A stretch of 64,000 bases of DNA from AP-15 sp035503615 (GCA_035503615.1 DATJTI010000060.1:32311-96310); one strand, 5' to 3'; shown: positions 1-8,265, counted from the stretch's first letter. Translations and numbers: made by a program. The notes: generated by a model from the sequence alone, not told the origin.

Positions 1-911
1 AGCATCCCGGCAACCGACAGCGACATGCGCCGCAACGTGGCGAGGTGGGCGATCTGGCGGCCGATGCCCTCGGCCATCCGCTCGCTCGGTTCCTCGCCGG
101 CGACCCGGACCAGTTCGGTCAATGCCGCCAAGGTTTCGATCCAGCGATCGGGGCCGCTCCGTTCATAAGCGAGTTCGTCGGTTGCCTGCTTCCAGGCCAT
201 GTCGACCTCGCCGATCAGGTGCGAATCGGGCAGGAACGCATCGTCGAACACGACCTCGTTGAAGTCGTGGCCACCGACGAGGTTGATGATCGGCCGGGTG
301 GTGATGCCAGGGGTTTTCATCTCGACCAGGAACTGGGTCAGCCCGTGCCGGCGGTTCTCCTTGGTCGGCGGCGAAGTGCGCAAGAGGGCGATCATGTAAT
401 CGGCCTGATGCGCATTGCTGGTCCAGATCTTGCGGCCATTGACCAGCCAGCCGCCATCGGTCTTGGTCGCACGGGTCGAGGCGGCGAACACGTCCGAGCC
501 GGAATTGGGCTCGCTCAAGCCAATGCAGAAGCACAATTCGCCGGCGGCGATCCTTGGCAGGATCCGTTGCCGGACCTCCTCCTGGCCGTAGCGCAGAATG
601 ACCGGCCCCGATTGCCGGTCGGCGGTCGAATGCGCGCGGGTCGGAGCATGCGCCGCCAACAGCTCCTCGGTCACGACATAGCGTTCGAGCTGCGAGCGCT
701 CGTGGCCACCGTATTTCTTGGGCCAGGTCATGCCGATCCAGCCCCTGGCCCCGACCTTGCGGCTGAACTCGCGCGAAAAGCCGCCCTTGCCGTCATGCGG
801 CGAATAGGTTCCGGCCTCGGCCTCCTGGCGCAGAAAGGCGCGAACCTCCTGGCGCAACTCTTCGGCCGCGGGCGGCAACTCGGCCGGATCAAAACGAAAG
901 CTTGTGCTCAT
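1..911 (-). CDS. Acyl-CoA dehydrogenase, large subunit-like (3' end outside window)
   Basis: FAD-dependent acyl-CoA dehydrogenase, expected to introduce an alpha,beta double bond into an acyl-CoA. 303 residues are visible of a family length near 390; the C-terminal helical part, with the usual catalytic Glu, lies beyond base 1. The N-terminal helical domain is followed by the FAD/substrate motif GLSEPNSGSD (residues 131-140) and the beta domain. The ATG at 911 follows the end of the next acyl-CoA dehydrogenase gene by only 34 nt, so the two are almost certainly co-transcribed. The substrate cannot be told from the sequence. Confidence 0.9.
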   Translation of the reverse strand, partial: MSTSFRFDPAELPPAAEELRQEVRAFLRQEAEAGTYSPHDGKGGFSREFSRKVGARGWIGMTWPKKYGGHERSQLERYVVTEELLAAHAPTRAHSTADRQSGPVILRYGQEEVRQRILPRIAAGELCFCIGLSEPNSGSDVFAASTRATKTDGGWLVNGRKIWTSNAHQADYMIALLRTSPPTKENRRHGLTQFLVEMKTPGITTRPIINLVGGHDFNEVVFDDAFLPDSHLIGEVDMAWKQATDELAYERSGPDRWIETLAALTELVRVAGEEPSERMAEGIGRQIAHLATLRRMSLSVAGM

Positions 912-945
912 CTGGTGGCTCTCTGGGTGGATCAGCGTTGCGGTG

Positions 946-1998
946 CTACGAGGCTTCGGTGATGAACGGCCAGAGCTGGTCGGCGCCGCGCTCCGCCACC
1001 ATCCGGCCGAGCCGGGTCGCCCACACCGCCTCGTTGCCGAACTCCTCGCGCCATGCCCACAACCGGCGCGTCGCATGGTGCAGCGTATGCTCGTAGGTAA
1101 AGCCCATCGCACCATGAACCTGGTGAGCAATCGCCGCACCGCTGCCGGCGGCTTCGCCGGCGCGCACCTTGGCGATCGCGATCTCGGCGGTGCCGATTTC
1201 CGTCCCGGTGCAGGCTTCGGCGGCGAGATCGGCAGCAGCGCCAGCCGCGGCGACCTCGCCGGCGAGCGCTGCGAGATTGTGCTGGACTGCCTGGAATTTG
1301 GCGATCGGCCGGCCGAACTGCGAGCGATCGAGCGCCCATTGCACCGATTGTTCGAGGATCTTTTCGAGCGCGCCGGCCATCTGCTGCGAGCGCACCGCGG
1401 CGCCAAGCCGCTGGATCACGTCCTCGTCAAGCTCGACGGGCGCGACCGTTTCGGGCACGACGCCGTCGAACGACACGGTGTCGCGCGGCTCGCCGGAAAG
1501 GCTCTGCTGATGGCTGACCGCGACACCCGCATCGGCGACCAGCGCCACCGCTGGCACGCCGCCGCGCCGGACAAGGACGGCGAAGTGACCGGCGTTGCGC
1601 GCGAACGGGACGCGGCGGGCGCGGCCGCTGAGCCTGCCCTCACGATCGAGCGTGATGTGACCATCGGCATGGACCGGAGCAAGCGTCATCGCTCCGGCGG
1701 GTGCCGTAATGCCGGCGCGGGCCAACAGCCAACCCGCCATCAGCGTCTCGGCCAGCGGCGCCGGGACCGCGAACCGCCCGGCGGCGCGCAGGACCGCAAA
1801 CCCGTCGGCCATCGTGGCACCGGGGCCGCCCAGTGCCTCCGGCACCCAGGCGAGCGGCAGTCCCGACTCTTCGAGCGCATCCCACAACGCCTTTGGCCAG
1901 ACCCCCGTCTCGGCGTTGTTGATCGTGGCCGGCTCGCACAGATCCTGGAAGATGCGGGTCGCGGTATCGACGATGATGTTGTCGATATTGTCGCTCAT
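946..1998 (-). CDS. Acyl-CoA dehydrogenase-like protein, short partner subunit
   Basis: 350 residues, a shortened acyl-CoA dehydrogenase. The C-terminal half keeps the family hallmark around DRSQFGRPIAKFQAVQH and the late QVHGAMGFTYEH segment, but the middle lacks the TEPxAGSD-type FAD motif that its neighbour has. Known families of this kind (adjacent complementary FadE/ChsE pairs of actinobacteria) form heteromeric enzymes in which the two chains share FAD and active sites; the same is inferred here. I chose the ATG at 1998 (MSDNIDN) over the upstream in-frame one because it directly follows the end of the DUF1330 gene and has GGTGG before it. Confidence 0.85.
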   Translation of the reverse strand: MSDNIDNIIVDTATRIFQDLCEPATINNAETGVWPKALWDALEESGLPLAWVPEALGGPGATMADGFAVLRAAGRFAVPAPLAETLMAGWLLARAGITAPAGAMTLAPVHADGHITLDREGRLSGRARRVPFARNAGHFAVLVRRGGVPAVALVADAGVAVSHQQSLSGEPRDTVSFDGVVPETVAPVELDEDVIQRLGAAVRSQQMAGALEKILEQSVQWALDRSQFGRPIAKFQAVQHNLAALAGEVAAAGAAADLAAEACTGTEIGTAEIAIAKVRAGEAAGSGAAIAHQVHGAMGFTYEHTLHHATRRLWAWREEFGNEAVWATRLGRMVAERGADQLWPFITEAS

Positions 1999-2006
1999 CG
2001 CCACCG

Positions 2007-2294
2007 TTACATCCCTTCGATCAGAAATACGCACCCTTGCGCGGCTCGCAGGCGGATCGGCAGCACAGCCTGATATTCCGGCGAGTAGTACCAGCGCCGT
2101 GCCGCGGCGGTATCCGCGAATTCGCTGACGACGACACGCTCGGGCACAGGCCCGCCGTCGAGCAGCTCCTTCCTGCCGACGGCGGCGAGTACCCGACCGC
2201 CATATTGAGCGATGCTCTCCGCCGCGGGCGTGCGGTAGGCATCGAAGGCAGCCGAGCCGGTCACGCGGATATCGCCGAGGACGTAGGCGGGCAC
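2007..2294 (-). CDS. DUF1330 family protein
   Basis: 95 residues when started at the GTG at 2294, which has TGAGGA upstream; a longer in-frame ATG at 2423 would add a low-complexity head unlike the family. The chain shows the DUF1330 ferredoxin-like pattern: AYVLGDIRV near the start, AQYGGRVLA, a RVVVSEF strand and SPEYQAVLPIR. Biochemical function is unknown; members are often found beside catabolic oxidoreductases. It is the first gene of a three-gene minus-strand unit with the two acyl-CoA dehydrogenases. Confidence 0.8.
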   Translation of the reverse strand: MPAYVLGDIRVTGSAAFDAYRTPAAESIAQYGGRVLAAVGRKELLDGGPVPERVVVSEFADTAAARRWYYSPEYQAVLPIRLRAAQGCVFLIEGM

Positions 2295-2441
2295 GGCATC
2301 CTCACTGATCGTCGATCTTGCTGCGGCACTTTGCGGCAAACCGACGCGCTGACGCAATGGCTCGCCAGCATCGCAAGGGGTAGGGGGCGCCGCCGAATTG
2401 GCGTAGTCTAGCGAAAGTGCCACCGGGCTGAGGACAGACCG

Positions 2442-2759
2442 ATGTTCATCGCGATGAACCGCTTCAAGGTCGTTCCCGGCTTAGCGGCCGAATTCGAAAA
2501 GGTGTGGACGACGCGCGACACGCGGCTCGGCGAGGTTCCGGGGTTCATGAGCTTCCACCTGCTGCGCGGGCCGGAACGAGAGGATCATGTGCTCTATTCG
2601 TCGCACACGCTGTGGGCGAGCCGGGCCGATTTCGAAGCCTGGACGCGCTCCGAAGCGTTTCGTCTCGCCCATCGCGATGCCGGCGCCAACCGGCCGCTCT
2701 ATCTCGGCCACCCCGAATTCGAAGGCTTCGAGGTGATCCAGACGGTGGAGCGGTCCTGA
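2442..2759 (+). CDS. ABM-domain monooxygenase (IsdG/HmoA-like)
   Basis: 105 residues, the size of a single antibiotic-biosynthesis-monooxygenase (ferredoxin-like) domain. The opening MFIAMNRFKV, then GLAAEFEKVW and PGFMSFHLLRGPE, resembles HmoA/IsdG-type haem-degrading monooxygenases and related quinol monooxygenases. The position next to an aromatic-ring-cleavage-like cupin fits either haem turnover or an accessory quinol oxidation; the sequence does not decide. It faces the divergent DUF1330/acyl-CoA dehydrogenase unit across about 150 bp that must hold both promoters. Confidence 0.75.
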   Translation: MFIAMNRFKVVPGLAAEFEKVWTTRDTRLGEVPGFMSFHLLRGPEREDHVLYSSHTLWASRADFEAWTRSEAFRLAHRDAGANRPLYLGHPEFEGFEVIQTVERS

Positions 2760-2825
2760 AGCGCGACACAAGGGTATGGCCGAATACCGGCTATTCGACA
2801 GCGATCCCGCGGGAGGGAGGACCCA

Positions 2826-3824
2826 ATGCCGGAGCTTTCCAATATCCAGTCGTCGCCGGAAGAGCTCGAACGCTACTATGCGCAGCTGCGCGCGCAACAT
2901 GTGACCCCGGCCTGGACCGGCGGCGGCATCAGCAGCGAGCCGCACAGCACGGCGATCCCTCACCTATGGCACTGGCGTAATCTGCGGCCGCAGGCGATGC
3001 GGGCGGCCGAGCTTGTCGGCACCCAACAGGCCGAGCGGCGGGTGCTGCGCCTGACCAACCCCGCGCTCTCCGGTGTCGCCAGCAACACGCTGGTCGCCAA
3101 CATCCAGATCGTGATGCCCGGCGAGATCGCCCGGGCGCATCGCCATTCGGCGGCGGCGCTCCGGCTGATCATCGAAGGAACCGGCGGCTATACGGTCGTC
3201 AATGGCGAGCGTCTGCCGATGTCCCCCGGTGATCTCGTCCTCACACCCAACTGGACATGGCACGACCATGCCAACGATACCGATGCGCCGATGATCTGGC
3301 TCGATGGGCTCGACACTCCGCTGGTGCGGATGCTGGAAGCCGGGTTCTACGAGGAGTATCACCGCGAGCGGCAAGAATATGGCGCGGGCGTCGGCGATGA
3401 TGCGGGCGTCGGGCGATCACGCTGGCATTATCCGATGTCGGAGATGCGCGCTGCGCTCGAACGCCTGGCCACCACCAATTCCGGCGATGCGCACGACGGC
3501 ATCATCCTCGAATACAAGAACCGGCAAACGGGCGGCCCGGTGATGCCGACCATCGCCTGCTGGATGCAAATGCTGCGTCCCGGCGAGAGGATTCGGGCGC
3601 GGCGCCGGGTCTGCTGCACCAACTATCACGTGGTCGAGGGCTCGGGGTTCTCGGTCGTGGGCGGAACGCGGCTCGACTGGGAAGAGAAGGACGTGTTCAC
3701 GGTGCCGATCTGGACCTTCGAGGAGCACGTCAACAGCGGCGACCGGCCGGCCTTCCTGTTCAGCTTCAATGATGCGCCGGTCATGAAGGCGTTGAGCCTC
3801 TACCGCGCGGAGGCTCAGGCCTAG
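2826..3824 (+). CDS. Gentisate 1,2-dioxygenase-like bicupin
   Basis: 332 residues, close to gentisate and 1-hydroxy-2-naphthoate dioxygenases, which use Fe(II) and O2 to cleave an ortho/para-hydroxylated aromatic carboxylate. The first cupin carries likely metal ligands in RAHRHSAAALRLIIEG (H105, H107) and TWHDHAN (H146, H148); the second cupin, with RRVCCTNYHVVEGSGFSVV, is degenerate as is usual. The start has a strong GGGAGGGAGGA ribosome site. The exact substrate (gentisate, salicylate or another) is inference. It follows the ABM gene by 66 nt and may share its transcript. Confidence 0.85.
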   Translation: MPELSNIQSSPEELERYYAQLRAQHVTPAWTGGGISSEPHSTAIPHLWHWRNLRPQAMRAAELVGTQQAERRVLRLTNPALSGVASNTLVANIQIVMPGEIARAHRHSAAALRLIIEGTGGYTVVNGERLPMSPGDLVLTPNWTWHDHANDTDAPMIWLDGLDTPLVRMLEAGFYEEYHRERQEYGAGVGDDAGVGRSRWHYPMSEMRAALERLATTNSGDAHDGIILEYKNRQTGGPVMPTIACWMQMLRPGERIRARRRVCCTNYHVVEGSGFSVVGGTRLDWEEKDVFTVPIWTFEEHVNSGDRPAFLFSFNDAPVMKALSLYRAEAQA

Positions 3825-3825
3825 C

Positions 3826-4017
3826 CGCTGGCGCACCGTACCGCGCCCAGCGGCACCACGTCGACGCGGCCTGGACCGGATCGCCGGCGATATTCGGGCA
3901 TTTGCCGCGATCGGCGTGCACGAGCTGATCTTTGACTGCCCCGGCCAATCCATCGCCGAGAGCATCGAACGCCCGCAATGGTTCGCCACTGAGGTGATCC
4001 CGCTGGTCACGGACTGA
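3826..4017 (+). pseudogene. C-terminal remnant of an LLM flavin-dependent oxidoreductase
   Basis: Directly behind the cupin, one frame is open to a TGA at 4015-4017 and reads, from base 3874, as the classical tail of a luciferase-like (LLM) F420/FMN oxidoreductase: DRIAGDIRAFAAIGVHEL, then LIFDC, then ERPQWFATEVIPLV. No start codon, no ribosome site and no N-terminal barrel strands precede it, so about 80% of the gene is missing. The left boundary is approximate. I read it as a decayed gene rather than a short functional protein. Confidence 0.7.
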
Positions 4018-4182
4018 AGTGCCGGACCACTGGCAGCGCCGCGCCGCATGATCTGGACCGGGGCCGGCTTCACATGGTTGATCGCGCCGATGGCCCGATC
4101 ATATTGAGGCCAGCCTGCGAGCCACGGACGGCTGATCGGGCGGTGGCGGTGGGCAACGCGGACACAACGAGGAGAATTCGGA

Positions 4183-4569
4183 ATGTTCAGCCATGTCATG
4201 GTCGGAAGCAACGACATCGCGCGGTCGAAGAAATTCTACGATGCGCTGTTTGTCGCGATCGGCGGCAAGCCCGGCACCGAGGACGCCAGAGGCCGGCTGA
4301 TCTACGCGCATAATGGCGGTCGTTTCATGGTGTCCAAACCGATCGACGGCAGGCCGGCGACCCATGCCAATGGCGGCACCATCGGCTTCTCGATGAGCGA
4401 CGCGAAGCAGGCCGAGGCATGGCACAAAGCCGGTATCGCCAATGGCGGCACGACGATCGAGGATCCGCCCGGCCTGCGCCAAGGGGCCGCCGGTGCCACA
4501 TATCTCGCCTATCTTCGCGATCCCGATGGCAACAAGCTGTGCGCGCTGCATCGCATGCCGGCTGCCTGA
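4183..4569 (+). CDS. VOC-family (glyoxalase/dioxygenase fold) protein
   Basis: 128 residues with the vicinal-oxygen-chelate layout: MFSHVMVGSNDIARSKKFYDALF opens the first beta-alpha-beta-beta-beta unit and AYLRDPDGNKLCALHR closes the second, where H and E/C ligands normally lie. An AGGAG ribosome site at about 4171 supports the start. Homologues are commonly called glyoxalase-family proteins; the substrate is unknown. In this neighbourhood of aromatic-oxidation genes an accessory catabolic or detoxifying role is plausible. Confidence 0.85.
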   Translation: MFSHVMVGSNDIARSKKFYDALFVAIGGKPGTEDARGRLIYAHNGGRFMVSKPIDGRPATHANGGTIGFSMSDAKQAEAWHKAGIANGGTTIEDPPGLRQGAAGATYLAYLRDPDGNKLCALHRMPAA

Positions 4570-4590
4570 TTATCAGCCGGTCGACGCTGG

Positions 4591-4612
4591 GGGCCGTCCT
4601 TTCGGACGGTCC
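4591..4612 (+). terminator. Hairpin after VOC gene
   Basis: A nine-pair stem (one G-T pair) GGGCCGTCC / GGACGGTCC around a four-base TTTC loop lies 22 nt past the VOC stop. It is followed by TTCG rather than a long T run, so it is only a moderate intrinsic terminator candidate. It lies between a plus-strand gene and a convergent minus-strand gene. Confidence 0.45.
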
Positions 4613-4686
4613 TTCGCGCGAATGGTGTGGTCGGCCCCGAAAGCTGCGCCTGCCCGTCGCCAACCCGCCCGCGATCGGCCTCTTGC

Positions 4687-4728
4687 CCGGACCTTAGCGA
4701 CCGGACCTTAGCGGCCGGACCTCAGCGA
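4687..4728. repeat. 14-bp tandem repeat x3 at a gene end
   Basis: Three consecutive copies of CCGGACCTTAGCGA with one or two changes each, at 4687, 4701 and 4715. The stop codon of the 2-hydroxyacid dehydrogenase gene lies inside the last unit, so the array forms the 3' end of that gene and the spacer behind it. Confidence 0.9.
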
Positions 4729-5639
4729 CCGGTGGCGGCGATGCGGCGGCAATGGTCGAGCGCCGCAGCGATCAGATTGTCGCTCGCTTCGGGGGTCCGG
4801 AACGCGGAATGGGCGCTGAGCGTCACGTTTTCGAGCGTGGTCAAGACATGGCCCGCCGGCAGCGGCTCGACGGCGAAGACATCGAGCCCGGCATGACGCA
4901 TCCGGCCCGAGCGCAGTGCCGCGATCATCGCCGCCTCATCCACCAGCGCGCCGCGCGCCGTATTGACCAGGATGACCCCCGGCTTCATCGCGGCAATGCG
5001 CTCGGCTGACAGGAAGCCCCGGGTTTCATCGGTCAGCAGCAGATGCAGCGAGACGACGTCGCTTTGTGCCAGCACCTGTTCGAGCGGTGCGAATTCGACG
5101 CCGGGATGGGTTCGCGGGCTGCGGTTCCAGGCGATCACCTTGAGACCGCAGCCGAGCGCCAGGCGCGCGACCTCGGCGGCGACACCGCCAAAACCGATGA
5201 GCCCCAGCGTCTTGCCGGTGAGCTGGACGGCGTCGATGCGCAGCCATTGACCGGCGCGCATCCCGCGATCCATTCGCACGAGGCTTCTGGCCGACGCCCA
5301 CATCAGCGCGATGGCGCACTCGGCCACCGCGGTGTCGCCATAGCCCTTGATGATGTGGACGGCGATGCTGAGCCCGGCGAGCTCTTCCGGGTTCATATAG
5401 CTGCGCGCCCCGGTGCCGAGGAAAACGACGTGCCCCAGGCCGCGGCACTGCGCGGCGAGCGGCGTCGGCAAAGGGGTGTGGTCGATGATCGCGATCTCGG
5501 CGTCGCCGAGGATGGCAGGAAGGGCATCGGGCCGCACATCGGGATCACGGTTGATCGCGATCGGCGGATCTCCGTCACGCCGCAGCTTTTCGGTGATCGC
5601 GGCGAGGGTGTCGTTGGCGTCGACAAAGACCGCGCGCAT
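4722..5639 (-). CDS. D-isomer-specific 2-hydroxyacid dehydrogenase
   Basis: 305 residues from the ATG at 5639 (MRAVFVDAND); an upstream in-frame GTG at 5675 would add 12 residues but has no better ribosome site. NAD-binding signature LIGFGGVAAEVARLALGCG follows the GKTLG strand, and the late ARGALVDEAAMIAAL and GLDVFAVEPLPAGH segments are family hallmarks; the catalytic Arg/Glu/His set appears to be represented by VNTAR, DVFAVEP and SAHSAFRTPEA. It reduces 2-oxoacids or oxidises D-2-hydroxyacids (phosphoglycerate, glyoxylate/hydroxypyruvate or similar); the specific substrate is open. Confidence 0.85.
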   Translation of the reverse strand: MRAVFVDANDTLAAITEKLRRDGDPPIAINRDPDVRPDALPAILGDAEIAIIDHTPLPTPLAAQCRGLGHVVFLGTGARSYMNPEELAGLSIAVHIIKGYGDTAVAECAIALMWASARSLVRMDRGMRAGQWLRIDAVQLTGKTLGLIGFGGVAAEVARLALGCGLKVIAWNRSPRTHPGVEFAPLEQVLAQSDVVSLHLLLTDETRGFLSAERIAAMKPGVILVNTARGALVDEAAMIAALRSGRMRHAGLDVFAVEPLPAGHVLTTLENVTLSAHSAFRTPEASDNLIAAALDHCRRIAATGR

Positions 5640-5714
5640 TGCTCTGTTACCTGTCACGGCCGCTTTCTGATCCACGGCCGAACACCGCCGGACAGCGCGC
5701 CTGCGTCCTGGTGT

Positions 5715-6359
5715 TCACCGCCGTTCGGCGAGGATGTGCCAGTGCCAGGAGCCGGAACGGCGCTGCTCCGTCTGGCTCAGCGACAAAAGCTCGAAACCGG
5801 CGAGCAGTGCGGCCAGGCCAGTCAAGTCGCAGTAGTAATGTGGGTGCGCCTTCTCTTCGCTGCCGCGGATGAAGGTGTCGGGTGCCACCGCTCGGCCGCG
5901 GCCGAATTGCGCATCGCGTTTCGACAGCATCGTGCCCTGGTACAGCGCGCCGGGCCTGAGCACGCGCCAGATTTCGGCGAGGCGGCGGCCGACATCGCCC
6001 ATCGTCCCGTGAAAAATCACATTCCACGACAACACATAGTCGAAGCTTTGATCAGCGAAAGGCAGCGCGTCGGCGTCGGCCTGGCGCAGGTCCAGCCGGA
6101 GGCCGCGTGCGGCCGCCTCGGATCGGGTGAAGTCGAGACCGGCCGCGGCGCCGTCGATCGCCGCGACGGCGAAGCCCTGCTCGGCGAGAAAGAGCGCGTG
6201 CCGGCCGACACCGCAGCCGAGGTCGAGCACCTGCTGCACGCCGCGCGCTTTCAGCATCGGCACCAGTGTTGCCACGGCCGGGTCCGGCTTGAGCCAGTCG
6301 GCTCGGCCCTGCGGCGTCGCCCATCGCTCGTCCCACGCCTCGATCGCCGTCGCCGTCAT
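5715..6359 (-). CDS. Class I SAM-dependent methyltransferase
   Basis: 214 residues from the ATG at 6359, which has a GGGGGG ribosome site; the longer in-frame ATG at 6410 lies within a repeat and is unlikely. SAM-binding motif I is VLDLGCGVGRHALFLAEQG, the acidic end of strand 2 is AAIDGA, and ADADALPFADQSFDYVLSW gives motifs II/III; this resembles TehB/UbiE-type methyltransferases. A PHYYCDLTGLAALLAGFE segment near the C-terminus is shared with proteins annotated as tellurite-resistance or thiopurine-type methyltransferases. Substrate unknown. Confidence 0.8.
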   Translation of the reverse strand: MTATAIEAWDERWATPQGRADWLKPDPAVATLVPMLKARGVQQVLDLGCGVGRHALFLAEQGFAVAAIDGAAAGLDFTRSEAAARGLRLDLRQADADALPFADQSFDYVLSWNVIFHGTMGDVGRRLAEIWRVLRPGALYQGTMLSKRDAQFGRGRAVAPDTFIRGSEEKAHPHYYCDLTGLAALLAGFELLSLSQTEQRRSGSWHWHILAERR

Positions 6360-6386
6360 CTGCCCCCCGCTGTCTCGACTGTTCCG

Positions 6387-6432
6387 CCTGTCGTAAGCGC
6401 CCAGTATCATAAGCGGCCTGTATCATAAGCGG
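6387..6432. repeat. 16-bp tandem repeat x3 upstream of the methyltransferase gene
   Basis: Units CCAGTATCATAAGCGG (6401) and CCTGTATCATAAGCGG (6417) differ by one base, and a more diverged copy begins at 6387. They occupy the leader/promoter side of the methyltransferase gene and lie in the divergent spacer toward the Rieske oxygenase gene. Confidence 0.85.
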
Positions 6433-6626
6433 GAAATATCCGGGCGCGAGCCGGAAATAGCCTGTTCCTGGCGCGGATGGCGGGGCCGGGTCCGATCGCC
6501 GCGCGAGCCCGGCGACCAGGAGACGCGATGCCCGTCGCGGCCTCGCCGACGAGCAATTTGCGCAGGTGCTGGCGTGGCCGAAGCACCGGCAATAACATGC
6601 GCGCAGCTGATCTGGAGGAGAAGGCA

Positions 6627-8015
6627 ATGGCGACGGCGGGCAGGGGATATCGGCCGGGCCTGGTCGATCTCGACCGAGGGCGAATCAGCCGCGAAATCTT
6701 TGTCAGCGACGAGATCTACGCGGAAGAGCAGGAGCGGCTGTTTGCCCGCGCCTGGCTCTTTGTCGGCCATGAGAGCCAGATCCCGAACCCCGGCGATTTC
6801 TTTGTCTCGGGCATGGGCGAGGAAAGCGTGATCCTGTGCCGCGACCGCGCCGGCCAGATCCATGTGTTCCTCAATTCCTGCCGGCATCGCGGCATGAAGG
6901 TGTGCCGCTATGACGAGGGCAACACCCCGGTCTTCACCTGCCCCTATCACGGCTGGAGCTATGCGAGCGACGGCAAGCTGGTCGGCGTGCCGTATTTTCG
7001 CGAGGCCTATCATTCGACGCTCGACCGCGCGCAATGGGGGCTGGTCGAGGTCGCACAGCTTTGCAACTACAAGGGCTCGATCTGGGCCAATTGGGACAAG
7101 GCGGCGCCATCCTTCGAGGAATATCTCGGCGATTTTGCGCATTATCTCGACCTGACCGTCAACAGCTGGGATGGCGGCGACGGCGGCATCGAAATTCTCG
7201 GCGGGATCCAGAAATGGCTCATTCCATGCAACTGGAAATTCCCGGCGGAGAATTTCTGTGGCGACAGCTATCACAACATTAGTCACCGCTCGGTTGATCT
7301 CGCCGGCATCGGCCCGTCGGGCAGTGGCCGGCGCGATATGCAGGAGCGGATCATGGCGCGCCGGCTGCAGGTGTCGCTTTATGAGCGCGGCCATCAGACC
7401 GGAATTTATGTGATGCCGCAAGGCGAGCCGACCCCGCCCGCCTATGCCCATTCGCCGGTCGTCTCGGAATATTTCCGGCATTGCGAGGAAGAGCGGCGCC
7501 GGCGCCATGGCGAATGGGGTCGGGTCATCGGCAGTCCCGGCGAGGTCTTTCCCAATATCGCGCTGCATCCGCGCCAGCCGCGCACGATCGCGGTGTGGCA
7601 CCCGCGCGGCGCCCACCAGACCGAATGCTGGCGTTGGTATTTCGTCGACAAGGCCGCACCGCCCGAGGTCAAGGATTTCCTGCGCGATTATTACATCCGC
7701 TATTCCGGTCCCGGTGGCATGACCGAGCAGGATGACATGGAAAACTGGAACTACGCCCATGCCGCGAGCCGCGGTGTCATCGCCCGCCGCCACCCCTACA
7801 GCTATGAGCAAGGGCAGGGCTACGAAACCGCGAATTACGAATGGCAGGGGCTGCGCATCCCCGGTACGGTGATGGACATCACCGAAGCCAAATCGAGCGA
7901 GCACAATCTCAGAAACCTCTACCGTCGCTGGGCCGAATTTATGGAGGCCCCAAGCTGGGACCAACTCGCCACCTGGCGCCGGGCCGGGGCCGGTATCGTG
8001 CAGGCCGCCGAATGA
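6627..8015 (+). CDS. Rieske non-haem iron aromatic ring-hydroxylating oxygenase, alpha subunit
   Basis: 462 residues from the ATG at 6627, preceded by GGAGGAGAAGG. The Rieske [2Fe-2S] ligands are CRH (C85, H87) and CPYH (C105, H108). The catalytic domain holds ENFCGDSYHNISHRSVD with D213, H216 and H220 as likely bridging Asp and iron ligands. Such enzymes hydroxylate aromatic or related carboxylates using electrons from a ferredoxin/reductase, none of which is encoded nearby. No beta-subunit gene follows; instead a 67-residue gene overlaps the stop codon by ATGA. Substrate unknown. Confidence 0.9.
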   Translation: MATAGRGYRPGLVDLDRGRISREIFVSDEIYAEEQERLFARAWLFVGHESQIPNPGDFFVSGMGEESVILCRDRAGQIHVFLNSCRHRGMKVCRYDEGNTPVFTCPYHGWSYASDGKLVGVPYFREAYHSTLDRAQWGLVEVAQLCNYKGSIWANWDKAAPSFEEYLGDFAHYLDLTVNSWDGGDGGIEILGGIQKWLIPCNWKFPAENFCGDSYHNISHRSVDLAGIGPSGSGRRDMQERIMARRLQVSLYERGHQTGIYVMPQGEPTPPAYAHSPVVSEYFRHCEEERRRRHGEWGRVIGSPGEVFPNIALHPRQPRTIAVWHPRGAHQTECWRWYFVDKAAPPEVKDFLRDYYIRYSGPGGMTEQDDMENWNYAHAASRGVIARRHPYSYEQGQGYETANYEWQGLRIPGTVMDITEAKSSEHNLRNLYRRWAEFMEAPSWDQLATWRRAGAGIVQAAE

Positions 8016-8215
8016 GCGAACTCGTCAACACCCGGCTGCTGACCCCCGGTACGCGGATCGTGCTGGTCGATGGTGCGGTGGCCGAGGTGGTGTCGAACCC
8101 GCAGGATGGCGTATGGGTGTTCGCACGCTATCTCTCCTCGCCAACCGATCCCTCGGTCGTCGGCAGCGAGGAGATGATCTTTGCTCAGGACATCGCCGAC
8201 ATCACCGCGTCTTGA
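8012..8215 (+). CDS. Small protein coupled to the Rieske oxygenase
   Basis: 67 residues, starting with the ATG that overlaps the oxygenase stop (ATGA), a standard translational-coupling arrangement. The chain (TPGTRIVLVDGAVAEVVSN, then VWVFARYLSSP and GSEEMIFAQDIADI) looks like a small all-beta domain with no cysteine cluster, so it is not a ferredoxin. It does not match a beta subunit (about 160-180 residues). I do not recognise the family; the coupling suggests it works with or on the oxygenase. Confidence 0.7.
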   Translation: MSELVNTRLLTPGTRIVLVDGAVAEVVSNPQDGVWVFARYLSSPTDPSVVGSEEMIFAQDIADITAS

Positions 8216-8265
8216 TAATTCTGCGAGGGAATGGCCGAGCGGAGGGGGCCGGGCGGCCGCGCGCC

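Noticed and set aside
904..2073. Long plus-strand open frame opposite the short acyl-CoA dehydrogenase gene
   Set aside because: Arg/Gly/His-rich product without recognisable motifs; a product of GC-rich third positions of the real minus-strand gene.
6423..7964. 513-residue minus-strand open frame across the Rieske oxygenase gene
   Set aside because: Antisense to a gene with complete Rieske and iron motifs; its product resembles no protein family.
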